Shown here: positions 1 to 5,812 of the stretch, piece after piece | Layout of the letters: the number at the start of each line of letters is the position of its first letter | Position numbering within the stretch: position 1 is the first letter of the stretch | NCBI GenBank assembly: GCA_943327015.2 | Contig: CALPVM020000099.1 | Span: forward strand, 1 to 7,749 | Length of the DNA: 7,749 bases | Direction: 5' to 3' | Source of the DNA: Akkermansia muciniphila | Lineage (GTDB): Bacteria > Pseudomonadota > Gammaproteobacteria > Burkholderiales > Burkholderiaceae_C | Notes under the pieces: model-generated | Databases searched by the model: none | What the model was told of the DNA's origin: nothing | What the model saw: only the letters and a program-made list of their open reading frames with translations | Position numbers and translations under genes: made by a program

Positions 1-456
1 ACAGGTAATCTAATACCTGTATCAACAGTTACGGATGCCTCCGGTGCTGTTACAGCTAAGCTGTCCGCTGGTGCTGATAAATCCAGTCGCGACTTAACGG
101 TAACAGTAATTGCAGGAACCGCCTCGGGTTCTATGAAAATTGCCGTGAGTGATGTCAATACCAATGCAACACCCTCCAGTGTGGATGTGCTTACATCTTC
201 GAATGTGTTGCAGTCGACAGGGGCCGAGGTGCAGATTACCTCAGTTGTTAAAAGCGCCTCTAATGTTGCTTTGCAAGGGGTGAATGTATCATTTGCAACG
301 TCCTCTGGTAGCCTGGTGGCTGTTACCACAGTTACGGATGCCTCAGGGGTCGTAACGGCCAGGTTGTCGGCAGGTAGTAACAAGTCGATACGTGATATCA
401 CGGTAACAGTGACAGCAGGTACTGTTTCAGGCACAAATACAGTAGCAGTTACAGAC
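1..456 (+). repeat. Two tandem Ig-domain coding repeats, 303-base period
   Basis: Bases 1-153 align with 304-456 at an offset of exactly 303 bases (101 codons), sharing for example GTTACGGATGCCTC at 28 and 331. The encoded 51-residue segments match at 33 positions by my hand count. The DNA differs mostly at third codon positions, so the copies are old enough to have diverged. The later domains are much more divergent and do not align at the DNA level by eye. The first copy is cut by the window edge, so more copies probably lie upstream. Confidence 0.75.
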
Positions 457-1977
457 ACCAAGGTAACCTTATCAGGCAATTCCAGTTTGAAGCAGGGTAG
501 CCAAACGGGTTTATATACCATTCGTGCTGTGGATGCAGCCAATGCTGCTATTAGTGGCGCTACGTTTACGGTTGCATCTAGTTTATCTAACGGGTTGTCT
601 GCAACCCAATTGCAAACCGATTCGGCGGGTAATGCATCTTTTAGCTATACACCGACTAATGCCGGTGAAGATACGATAACAGTATCTGGTTTGGGTTTGG
701 TAACAACCAATACCGTTAGCGTGAGCGATGTTGACTTTACTGTTGTATCTCCTGCAAACAATACTCTTGTGACTGTTGGCGAAACAAAGGATGTAACGGT
801 GCGTTACTTAGTAAGTGGTATTGGACAAGCGGATCGTCCTGTTACATTTACTGTCACGCGTGGATCAATTAAATGTAAAGATCCATGCAAAAAGAATGTA
901 AAAGGCGAAGTTGTTACGGATGAAAATGGGCAGGTAACAGCCGAACTTGGATCCATAACAGCAGGTCCAGCAACGGTACAGGCTGAGATATCGGGTGTGG
1001 GTTCGGTCAGTCTGCCAATTCAGTTTGTAGCAGCTTCACCTAGCAGCGTCGTGGTACAGGCAAGTCCGAGTACTGTACAACCAAATTCTGCAGGAAACAC
1101 CAGCAACCAGACCACTATTGAAGCCGTTGTGCGTGATGACAATTTAAATGCCGTGGCTAATGCAACGGTATATTTCACTCTGGAGACGGATCTTAGCAAT
1201 GGATATTTATCCGCTGGTGGTGTAGCAAAGACCGACATAAATGGACGCGCAAAAGTGCAGTTTATACCAGGAGAAAATTCAACAGCAAACAATGGGGTGG
1301 TTGTAAAAGCTACGGCTAGTGGTGTTTCAGGTAAAACAAATTTGACGGTGAGCGGTCAAGCTTTGTATATTACATTGGCTTTTGGTAATACTATTTCTTC
1401 GCCAGATGAGACTTCGTACTCCAAGAAATACTCGGTATATGTAACCGATGTATCCGGTGGTGCTGTGGTCAACCAGCCTGTAACCCTCAAGGTTATCCCT
1501 GTGGAATATTACAAGGGCTCAATGAACTATAACTCTACGAAAAGTATTTGGGAAAAGACGGTGATTGCTACTTGTCCTAGCGAGGATTTGAACCAAAATG
1601 GAATTCTGGATCCAGGTGAGGATGTCGATGCTAATCCATTACCAGATCCTACTTTTAAAGGAAATAGCAACGGAAAACTGGAACCGGGAAATTTGGTAGT
1701 TATAAGTCCTTCCAGCGTTACAACCGATGCAAAGGGTTTTGCGACCTTTAGTATTAGTTATGGCAAACAATATGCATTGTGGGCGAAGTTGAATATTGTG
1801 GCACAAACCAATGTGGCAGGTACAGAATCTTCAAATGAAAGTAAGCTGCTATTACAAGTAGCAAATGCTGATATTAGCGACCCAGATATACCACCAGCTG
1901 GTGAGAATAGTCCATTTGGTCAAGGCTTGAATAAAAAAGAACCCGTTAAAACGGAGATTTGTGCAAACACCGATTAA
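1..1977 (+). CDS. Tandem bacterial Ig-like (Big_1/invasin-type) domain protein, C-terminal part
   Basis: The frame is open from base 1, so this is the last 658 codons of a longer gene; the ATG at 133 is internal to a domain and is not a credible start. TAA at 1975 is followed by an in-frame TGA. Visible units, in residues counted from base 1: a half domain 1-51, then Ig-like domains at about 52-152, 153-243, 244-344 and 345-452, and a divergent C-terminal domain 453-658. Units carry the Big_1-type 'TDASGxVTA' strand-turn and end in a Val/Ser/Thr-rich strand. Residues 529-564 form an Asp/Asn/Gly-rich insert (DLNQNGILDPGED, then GNSNGKLEPGN) resembling calcium-binding loops. Such proteins are usually exported adhesins or outer-surface proteins. 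No C-terminal membrane anchor, LPXTG or beta-barrel is visible, so any targeting signal must be upstream. Cysteines are few: a CKDPC pair in the third complete domain and two near the C-terminus. The family call is firm; the role is inferred. Confidence 0.85.
   Translation, partial: TGNLIPVSTVTDASGAVTAKLSAGADKSSRDLTVTVIAGTASGSMKIAVSDVNTNATPSSVDVLTSSNVLQSTGAEVQITSVVKSASNVALQGVNVSFATSSGSLVAVTTVTDASGVVTARLSAGSNKSIRDITVTVTAGTVSGTNTVAVTDTKVTLSGNSSLKQGSQTGLYTIRAVDAANAAISGATFTVASSLSNGLSATQLQTDSAGNASFSYTPTNAGEDTITVSGLGLVTTNTVSVSDVDFTVVSPANNTLVTVGETKDVTVRYLVSGIGQADRPVTFTVTRGSIKCKDPCKKNVKGEVVTDENGQVTAELGSITAGPATVQAEISGVGSVSLPIQFVAASPSSVVVQASPSTVQPNSAGNTSNQTTIEAVVRDDNLNAVANATVYFTLETDLSNGYLSAGGVAKTDINGRAKVQFIPGENSTANNGVVVKATASGVSGKTNLTVSGQALYITLAFGNTISSPDETSYSKKYSVYVTDVSGGAVVNQPVTLKVIPVEYYKGSMNYNSTKSIWEKTVIATCPSEDLNQNGILDPGEDVDANPLPDPTFKGNSNGKLEPGNLVVISPSSVTTDAKGFATFSISYGKQYALWAKLNIVAQTNVAGTESSNESKLLLQVANADISDPDIPPAGENSPFGQGLNKKEPVKTEICANTD
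1585..1692 (+). other. Putative calcium-binding Asp/Asn/Gly insert in the last Ig-like domain
   Basis: Residues 529-564 of the fragment read as two D/N-x-N-x-N-G-x-x-D/E-type loops. The first is DLNQNGILDPGED and the second is GNSNGKLEPGN, joined by a Pro-rich spacer. The spacing of acidic and amide residues resembles EF-hand/dockerin calcium loops. Beta-strand-like sequence flanks it on both sides (VTLKVIPVEYY before; VTTDAKGFATFSISYG after), so it looks like an insertion in a loop of an Ig-type fold. Metal binding is inferred from the motif only. Confidence 0.5.
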
Positions 1978-1993
1978 TGAAGCATTAGTTTTT
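1973..1993 (+). terminator. Weak candidate terminator of the Ig-like gene
   Basis: TAATG (1975-1979) pairs with CATTA (1983-1987) around a 3-base loop, extended by a wobble and an A-T pair and followed by five T (1989-1993). The stem has only one G-C pair and overlaps both stop codons. It may be fortuitous, but the 7-base gap between the convergent genes leaves no room for another terminator outside coding sequence. Confidence 0.25.
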
Positions 1994-3523
1994 AAGCCGG
2001 TATTGCATCGCCTCAGCAACATGCATTAGTTGCGTCTTTGTGGAGCCAGCCAAGTCAGCAATCGTGCGTGCCACTTTAAGAGTGCGGTGTGTGGCACGTG
2101 CCGACCATCCCAAGCGCGCTGCGGCAGATTGCAAAAATTGCTTTGCTGCAGGTTCCAGATGTGAATGGGCGTCAATTTCTTGGCCGGCCAATAATTGGTT
2201 GGGTTTGCCCTGTCTTTGGTGCGCCAATGTGCGTGCCTCAGAACACCGTTTGCGGATAGCATGTGTTGATTCGCCCGCACTGGTTTGGAGCAGTTGATCA
2301 GGTGAAAGTGCAGCAACGTCAATGTGCAGGTCTATTCGGTCTAACAGCGGTCCGCTGAGTTTGCCTTGGTAGCGTTGTATTTGATCCGGGGTACAGCGGC
2401 AACGCTGCACAGCAGAGCCGAAGTAGCCACAAGGGCAGGGGTTCATGGCTGCGATAAGCTGAAATTGTGCTGGAAATTCAGCACGGTGTGCTGCACGTGC
2501 AATGGTAATAGTGCCGGACTCAAGAGGTTCGCGCAGAGCCTCAAGGGCAGAGCGTGGAAACTCGGGTAATTCATCGAGAAAAAGTACGCCATGGTGCGCC
2601 AGTGATATTTCGCCGGGCCGGGGTGGTGAACCTCCCCCAACCAAAGCAACCGCACTGGCCGAATGGTGCGGGCTGCGCGTCGGGCGTACGCCCCATTGCT
2701 CCATGCCAAAGCGTCCGCAAAGGCTGCTGATGGCAGCGGCTTGCAGCGCTTCGTCTGGCTGCATTTCTGGTAGTAAACCGGCAAAGCGCTGAGCCAACAT
2801 CGATTTGCCGGAGCCGGGTGGCCCGCTCATCAGCACACTGTGTCCGCCGGTAGCGGCGATTTCCAGTGCACGTTTGGCACCGGCCTGTCCTTTGACGTCA
2901 GCCATATCGAAATACGTTTGTAGTTTTGTGGGTGCTAAGCTGCTCAGGCGTTGCCAGTCCGCGACAGTGCAGTGGCTAGCCTCAAGGGCTGCTAGCGCTG
3001 TAGCATTGGGCGAAAACTGGCGCACAACGTCAAGCAAATGGTTGGCACGATACACTTGGCTTGCTGGTACTAAAGCCGCTTCTTCTGCACTGTCCGGTGG
3101 AAGTACCAAACTGGTAACCACCAATTGTTTGTGCAGTGCTAAAGCCATGGCCAGTGCACCGCGTACCGGACGTAAGGCGCCAGATAACGACAGCTCGCCT
3201 GCAAACTCAAAGGCATGGAAAGCACTACCATCAATTTGACCGCTGGCGGCCAAGATGCCAAGTGCAATGGGTAAATCGAGCCGGCCAGAGTCTTTGGGTA
3301 AATCTGCCGGTGCTAGGTTAACGGTGATGCGTTTGTTGGTGGGAAATTCAAGTCCAGAATTTTGGATGGCACATCGAACCCGTTCGCGTGCCTCTTTTAC
3401 TTCTACATCGGCCAAGCCAACCAGTGTAAAACTGGGCAAACCATTAGCCAGATGCACCTCTACGGTCACCTTGACAGCATCCAAACCCAATAACGCACGA
3501 CTTTGCACCAAAGACAGACTCAT
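1985..3523 (-). CDS. comM: ComM/YifB-family Mg-chelatase-like AAA+ ATPase (transformation helicase)
   Basis: The 512 residues match the usual length (E. coli YifB is about 506). The N-terminal Lon-like domain starts with MSLSLVQSRALLG and carries TVEVHLANGLP and NLAPADLPKDSGRLDLPIA (roughly residues 1-180). The AAA+ domain has Walker A GPPGSGKS (234-241), Walker B VLFLDELPEF (313-322), the family's CxC-x9-CxC cysteines (363, 365, 375, 377) and GPLLDRIDLH with a probable arginine finger (R396). The Mg_chelatase C-terminal domain follows. ComM is known as a hexameric helicase that promotes branch migration while incoming single-stranded DNA integrates during natural transformation. The gene appears intact. 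The ATG is supported by GGAG 7 bases upstream. It is divergent from glnK and convergent with the Ig-like gene. A weak candidate -10 (TATATT on this strand, 3600-3605) lacks a recognisable -35. NtrC-like sites overlap its leader. Many species keep comM without known competence, so transformability cannot be concluded. Confidence 0.95.
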   Translation of the reverse strand: MSLSLVQSRALLGLDAVKVTVEVHLANGLPSFTLVGLADVEVKEARERVRCAIQNSGLEFPTNKRITVNLAPADLPKDSGRLDLPIALGILAASGQIDGSAFHAFEFAGELSLSGALRPVRGALAMALALHKQLVVTSLVLPPDSAEEAALVPASQVYRANHLLDVVRQFSPNATALAALEASHCTVADWQRLSSLAPTKLQTYFDMADVKGQAGAKRALEIAATGGHSVLMSGPPGSGKSMLAQRFAGLLPEMQPDEALQAAAISSLCGRFGMEQWGVRPTRSPHHSASAVALVGGGSPPRPGEISLAHHGVLFLDELPEFPRSALEALREPLESGTITIARAAHRAEFPAQFQLIAAMNPCPCGYFGSAVQRCRCTPDQIQRYQGKLSGPLLDRIDLHIDVAALSPDQLLQTSAGESTHAIRKRCSEARTLAHQRQGKPNQLLAGQEIDAHSHLEPAAKQFLQSAAARLGWSARATHRTLKVARTIADLAGSTKTQLMHVAEAMQYRLKN

Positions 3524-3528
3524 AACAA

Positions 3529-3558
3529 CACTCCAAAATAGTGCATCAAATCAGTGAC
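3529..3558 (+). promoter_or_regulatory. Overlapping NtrC-like enhancer sites
   Basis: Compared with the enteric NtrC consensus as I recall it (TGCACYAAAATRGTGCA), 3529-3545 (CACTCCAAAATAGTGCA) matches 14 of 17, with a perfect right half. The overlapping 3542-3558 (TGCATCAAATCAGTGAC) matches 12 of 17, with a good left half. Their centres lie about 160 and 147 bases before the predicted sigma-54 start. The first site covers the GGAG ribosome binding site of comM (3531-3534 on the other strand). Binding is inferred. Confidence 0.5.
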
Positions 3559-3575
3559 AGGCAAGTAAATAAAAA

Positions 3576-3592
3576 TGCACCAAAACAGTAAC
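3576..3592 (+). promoter_or_regulatory. NtrC-like enhancer site, promoter-proximal
   Basis: TGCACCAAAACAGTAAC matches the recalled NtrC consensus at 13 of 17 positions, with a perfect left half and a degenerate right half. It is a near copy (14 of 17) of the site at 3542-3558, 34 bases or about three helical turns away. Its centre is about 113 bases before the predicted start. Paired sites near -108 and -140 are the classic arrangement at enteric glnA, which strengthens the call. The right half also belongs to a small inverted repeat, ACAGTA-AC-TACTGT (3585-3598). Confidence 0.5.
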
Positions 3593-3670
3593 TACTGTAA
3601 ATATAAACAGTCATGATAAAGGAAATGGAGCGAAAATAAAAGAAATAACAGCACTAAAGCAAATAAATGT

Positions 3671-3686
3671 TGGCATGCCTTGTGCT
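3671..3686 (+). promoter_or_regulatory. Sigma-54 (RpoN) promoter of glnK-amtB
   Basis: TGGCATGCCTTGTGCT fits the sigma-54 consensus TGGCAYR-N4-TTGCW with one mismatch (GTGCT for TTGCW). The invariant GG (3672-3673) and GC (3684-3685) have the exact required spacing. Transcription would start near 3697, giving a leader of about 77 bases. Sigma-54 promoters need an activator such as NtrC, for which candidate sites lie upstream. This fits the known nitrogen-limitation control of glnK-amtB operons. I saw no convincing IHF site between enhancers and promoter. Confidence 0.8.
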
Positions 3687-3704
3687 TATTAGAAGCGTCT
3701 CCGT

Positions 3705-3743
3705 ATTCTGTGGGGAAGCAGAATTTTTAAAACAAGGTTCTGC
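3705..3743 (+). promoter_or_regulatory. Possible alternative hairpins in the glnK leader
   Basis: ATTCTG (3705-3710) can pair with CAGAAT (3719-3724) across an 8-base loop, running into five T (3724-3728). Alternatively GCAGAA (3718-3723) can pair with TTCTGC (3738-3743). Both use the same CAGAA segment and so exclude each other. The stems are short (6 bp each), so the structure may be accidental. Confidence 0.25.
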
Positions 3744-3773
3744 CATCAACTGTAACCAAGCAGAGGTAACACT

Positions 3774-4112
3774 ATGAAAATCGTAACGGCCATTATTAAA
3801 CCGTTCAAGCTCGATGAGGTGCGTGAAGCACTATCGGGTATTGGCGTGCAGGGTATTACTGTCACAGAGGTCAAAGGTTTTGGCCGACAAAAGGGGCATA
3901 CCGAGTTGTATCGTGGTGCCGAGTATGTGGTTGATTTTTTGCCCAAGGTCAAAATTGAGGCTGCTGTTGACGAGACCATGGTAGACCGTGTGATTGAAGC
4001 CATTGAGTCCGCAGCCCGCACAGGCAAGATCGGTGATGGAAAGATATTTGTGTACAACTTGGAACAAGTTGTCCGCATTCGTACCGGCGAAACCGGCAAA
4101 GAAGCTCTGTAA
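3774..4112 (+). CDS. glnK: PII nitrogen regulatory protein GlnK
   Basis: A complete 112-residue PII protein, the usual length. PII trimers sense ATP/ADP and 2-oxoglutarate and, when not modified, plug the ammonium channel AmtB when ammonium is plentiful. The T-loop sequence GRQKGHTELYRGAEYVVDF contains Tyr51, the conserved uridylylation site. The B-loop TGKIGDGKIFV (83-93) and C-loop RIRTGE (101-106) provide nucleotide-binding residues. The ATG is preceded by AGAGG at proper spacing. It lies 11 bases before amtB in one operon behind a sigma-54 promoter, and this linkage is why I call it GlnK rather than GlnB. A second PII gene elsewhere in the genome is likely but cannot be seen. Confidence 0.96.
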   Translation: MKIVTAIIKPFKLDEVREALSGIGVQGITVTEVKGFGRQKGHTELYRGAEYVVDFLPKVKIEAAVDETMVDRVIEAIESAARTGKIGDGKIFVYNLEQVVRIRTGETGKEAL

Positions 4113-4115
4113 GGA
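4110..4115 (+). promoter_or_regulatory. amtB ribosome binding site overlapping the glnK stop
   Basis: TAAGGA combines the glnK stop codon with the Shine-Dalgarno core of amtB, 8 bases before its ATG. Ribosomes ending glnK would sit on the amtB initiation site, which favours coupled translation of the two partners. Confidence 0.7.
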
Positions 4116-4123
4116 ACAACACC

Positions 4124-5671
4124 ATGAAAAAAATGCTTTTATCCCTCGCACTGGGTTTGAGTTTTTTAGGCGCAGGAACCTTTGCTCTGGCAGAAACCGC
4201 AGTGCCTGAAGCAACTGCTGGCACAGCCGCAGTGTCAGCACCTGCACCAGAAGCTACTGCGCCTGTAGTTGCACCCGCCCCGGCAGCAACCAATGCTGCA
4301 GCCACAGAAGCTACTCCAGCCGCCGCACCAGCACCAACTCCAAACAAAGGTGATACCTCTTGGATGATGGTTTCTACGTTGTTGGTGATTCTCATGACCA
4401 TACCTGGCTTGGCACTGTTCTATGGCGGCTTGGTCCGCAGCAAGAATATGCTCTCGGTACTCATGCAGGTCATGGTTACTTTCTCTATGATTGTGGTGTT
4501 GTGGTTTATTTACGGCTACAGCTTGGCATTTACCGAAGGTAACGCATTTATTGGAGGGTTTGATCGGCTGATGATGAAGGGCGTTTGGGACAATGCAGCG
4601 GGTACCTTTGCCAATGCAGCAACCTTTAGCAAGGGAGTTGTGATACCTGAAATCGTGTTTGCCGCCTTCCAAGCAACTTTTGCCGGCATTACCTGTGCGC
4701 TGATAGTGGGTGCATTTGCCGAGCGTATGAAGTTTTCTGCAGTACTCATGTTCATGGTGATCTGGTTCACGTTCTCTTACACACCGGTTGCACACATGGT
4801 GTGGTTCTGGATGGGTCCTGATGCTTATACGTCTGCTGAAGTGGTAGATGCTATGAATGCCAAAGCCGGTTACATCTGGCAAATGGGTGCACTCGACTTC
4901 GCAGGCGGTACCGTCGTGCACATCAACGCTGCGGTGGCTGGTCTGGTAGGTGCATTCATGGTGGGTAAGCGCATTGGCTACGGTAAAGAAGCCATGGCTC
5001 CTCATAGCCTGACACTGACCATGGTAGGTGCATCTTTACTGTGGGTAGGCTGGTTTGGTTTTAATGCAGGCTCTGCTTTAGAAGCCAACGGTTTTGCAGC
5101 TCTTGCCTTTATCAACACCTTTGGTGCCACTGCAGCAGCGGTATTGGCATGGTGCTTGGGCGAGGCGTTGATGCGCGGTAAGGCTTCTATGTTGGGTGCT
5201 GCCTCCGGTGCAGTGGCTGGTTTGGTTGCTATTACACCTGCAGCAGGTAACGTGGGCATTGGTGGTGCTCTCATCATCGGCTTTATCTCTGGATTTGCCG
5301 GTCTGTGGGGCGTGAATGGCCTGAAGAAACTGCTCGGCGCAGATGACTCTTTAGACGTATTCGGCGTGCACGGTGTTTGCGGTATCTTGGGTGCTATTTT
5401 GACCGGTGTGTTTAATTCACCTAACTTGGGTGGCCCAAGCATGGTGGCTGACTGGACAACCGTAGCCATGGTGACTGCAGATGCGTACTCCATCGGTGCA
5501 CAAGTATGGACACAAACCAAGGCTGTGCTGATTACCGTCGTGTGGTCTGGTGTGGTGTCGGTAGTTGCGTTCAAGTTGGTTGATCTGGTGATTGGTCTGC
5601 GTGTGAGCGAAGAAGACGAACGCGAAGGTCTGGATATCGCATCCCACGGAGAAACTGCTTACAACCGCTAA
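4124..5671 (+). CDS. amtB: Ammonium channel/transporter AmtB
   Basis: A 515-residue Amt/Rh-family inner-membrane channel conducting ammonium. A Sec signal peptide (MKKMLLSLALGLSFLGAGTFALA, cut near residue 23) is followed by a low-complexity Ala/Pro/Thr segment (about 25-75), then eleven expected membrane helices from about residue 79. Pore residues align with E. coli AmtB (mature numbering): Phe gate F186 (F107) and F313 (F215), recruitment-site W227 (W148) and S317 (S219), D258 (D160), and twin histidines H266 (H168) and H416 (H318). The numbering offset jumps from 79 to 98 between W227 and D258, so the periplasmic loop there is about 19 residues longer than in E. coli. The cytoplasmic tail EREGLDIASHGETAYNR is the conserved GlnK-interacting end. 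It is co-transcribed with glnK and followed by a strong terminator. The linker style is what I recall from betaproteobacterial AmtB proteins. Confidence 0.96.
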   Translation: MKKMLLSLALGLSFLGAGTFALAETAVPEATAGTAAVSAPAPEATAPVVAPAPAATNAAATEATPAAAPAPTPNKGDTSWMMVSTLLVILMTIPGLALFYGGLVRSKNMLSVLMQVMVTFSMIVVLWFIYGYSLAFTEGNAFIGGFDRLMMKGVWDNAAGTFANAATFSKGVVIPEIVFAAFQATFAGITCALIVGAFAERMKFSAVLMFMVIWFTFSYTPVAHMVWFWMGPDAYTSAEVVDAMNAKAGYIWQMGALDFAGGTVVHINAAVAGLVGAFMVGKRIGYGKEAMAPHSLTLTMVGASLLWVGWFGFNAGSALEANGFAALAFINTFGATAAAVLAWCLGEALMRGKASMLGAASGAVAGLVAITPAAGNVGIGGALIIGFISGFAGLWGVNGLKKLLGADDSLDVFGVHGVCGILGAILTGVFNSPNLGGPSMVADWTTVAMVTADAYSIGAQVWTQTKAVLITVVWSGVVSVVAFKLVDLVIGLRVSEEDEREGLDIASHGETAYNR

Positions 5672-5711
5672 GCAGATAAGTTGAAATAACAGTAAAGAGT
5701 ATGCAGTGCTT

Positions 5712-5751
5712 GAGCCCGTAATGAACCATGGTTCATTACGGGCTCTTTTTT
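5712..5751 (+). terminator. Rho-independent terminator of glnK-amtB
   Basis: Bases 5712-5745 form a perfect 34-base palindrome centred on CCATGG, starting GAGCCCG and ending CGGGCTC, followed by six T (5746-5751). The strong G-C base of the stem next to the T run is typical of an intrinsic terminator. No A run precedes the stem, so it should act only on the plus strand. Confidence 0.92.
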
Positions 5752-5812
5752 ATCGTGCATTTACGTAGCACAATAGCCACAGTTAGGAGCAAATCAAACA
5801 ACACTTCACTCG

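Noticed and set aside
133..135. ATG at 133 as the start of the Ig-like gene
   Set aside because: The frame is open and domain-like from base 1, aligns with the next repeat unit, and the ATG has no ribosome binding site; it is an internal Met codon.
2805..3239. 144-codon open frame antisense to comM
   Set aside because: It lies wholly inside the well-conserved comM gene in a shadow frame, shows no domain motif and has no ribosome binding site; it follows from comM codon composition.
3541..3610. Sigma-70 promoter for comM on the minus strand
   Set aside because: TATATT (3600-3605, minus) is a fair -10, but no -35 hexamer is found at 16-18 bases. TTGCCT/TATTTT nearer the gene would place the start downstream of the ribosome site. 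Not strong enough to list.
3593..3670. IHF site between the NtrC-like sites and the sigma-54 promoter
   Set aside because: The stretch is A/T-rich but no WATCAA-N4-TTR match was found on either strand by eye.
4235..5005. 256-codon open frame antisense to amtB, rich in His and Cys
   Set aside because: The composition is what the reverse complement of membrane-protein codons gives, and amtB is certain on the other strand. The antisense frame at 5002-5574 is rejected for the same reason.
5712..5745. Perfect palindrome as a dimer-protein operator for the epimerase operon
   Set aside because: The T run immediately after a G-C-rich stem base, directly downstream of amtB, is fully explained by an intrinsic terminator.
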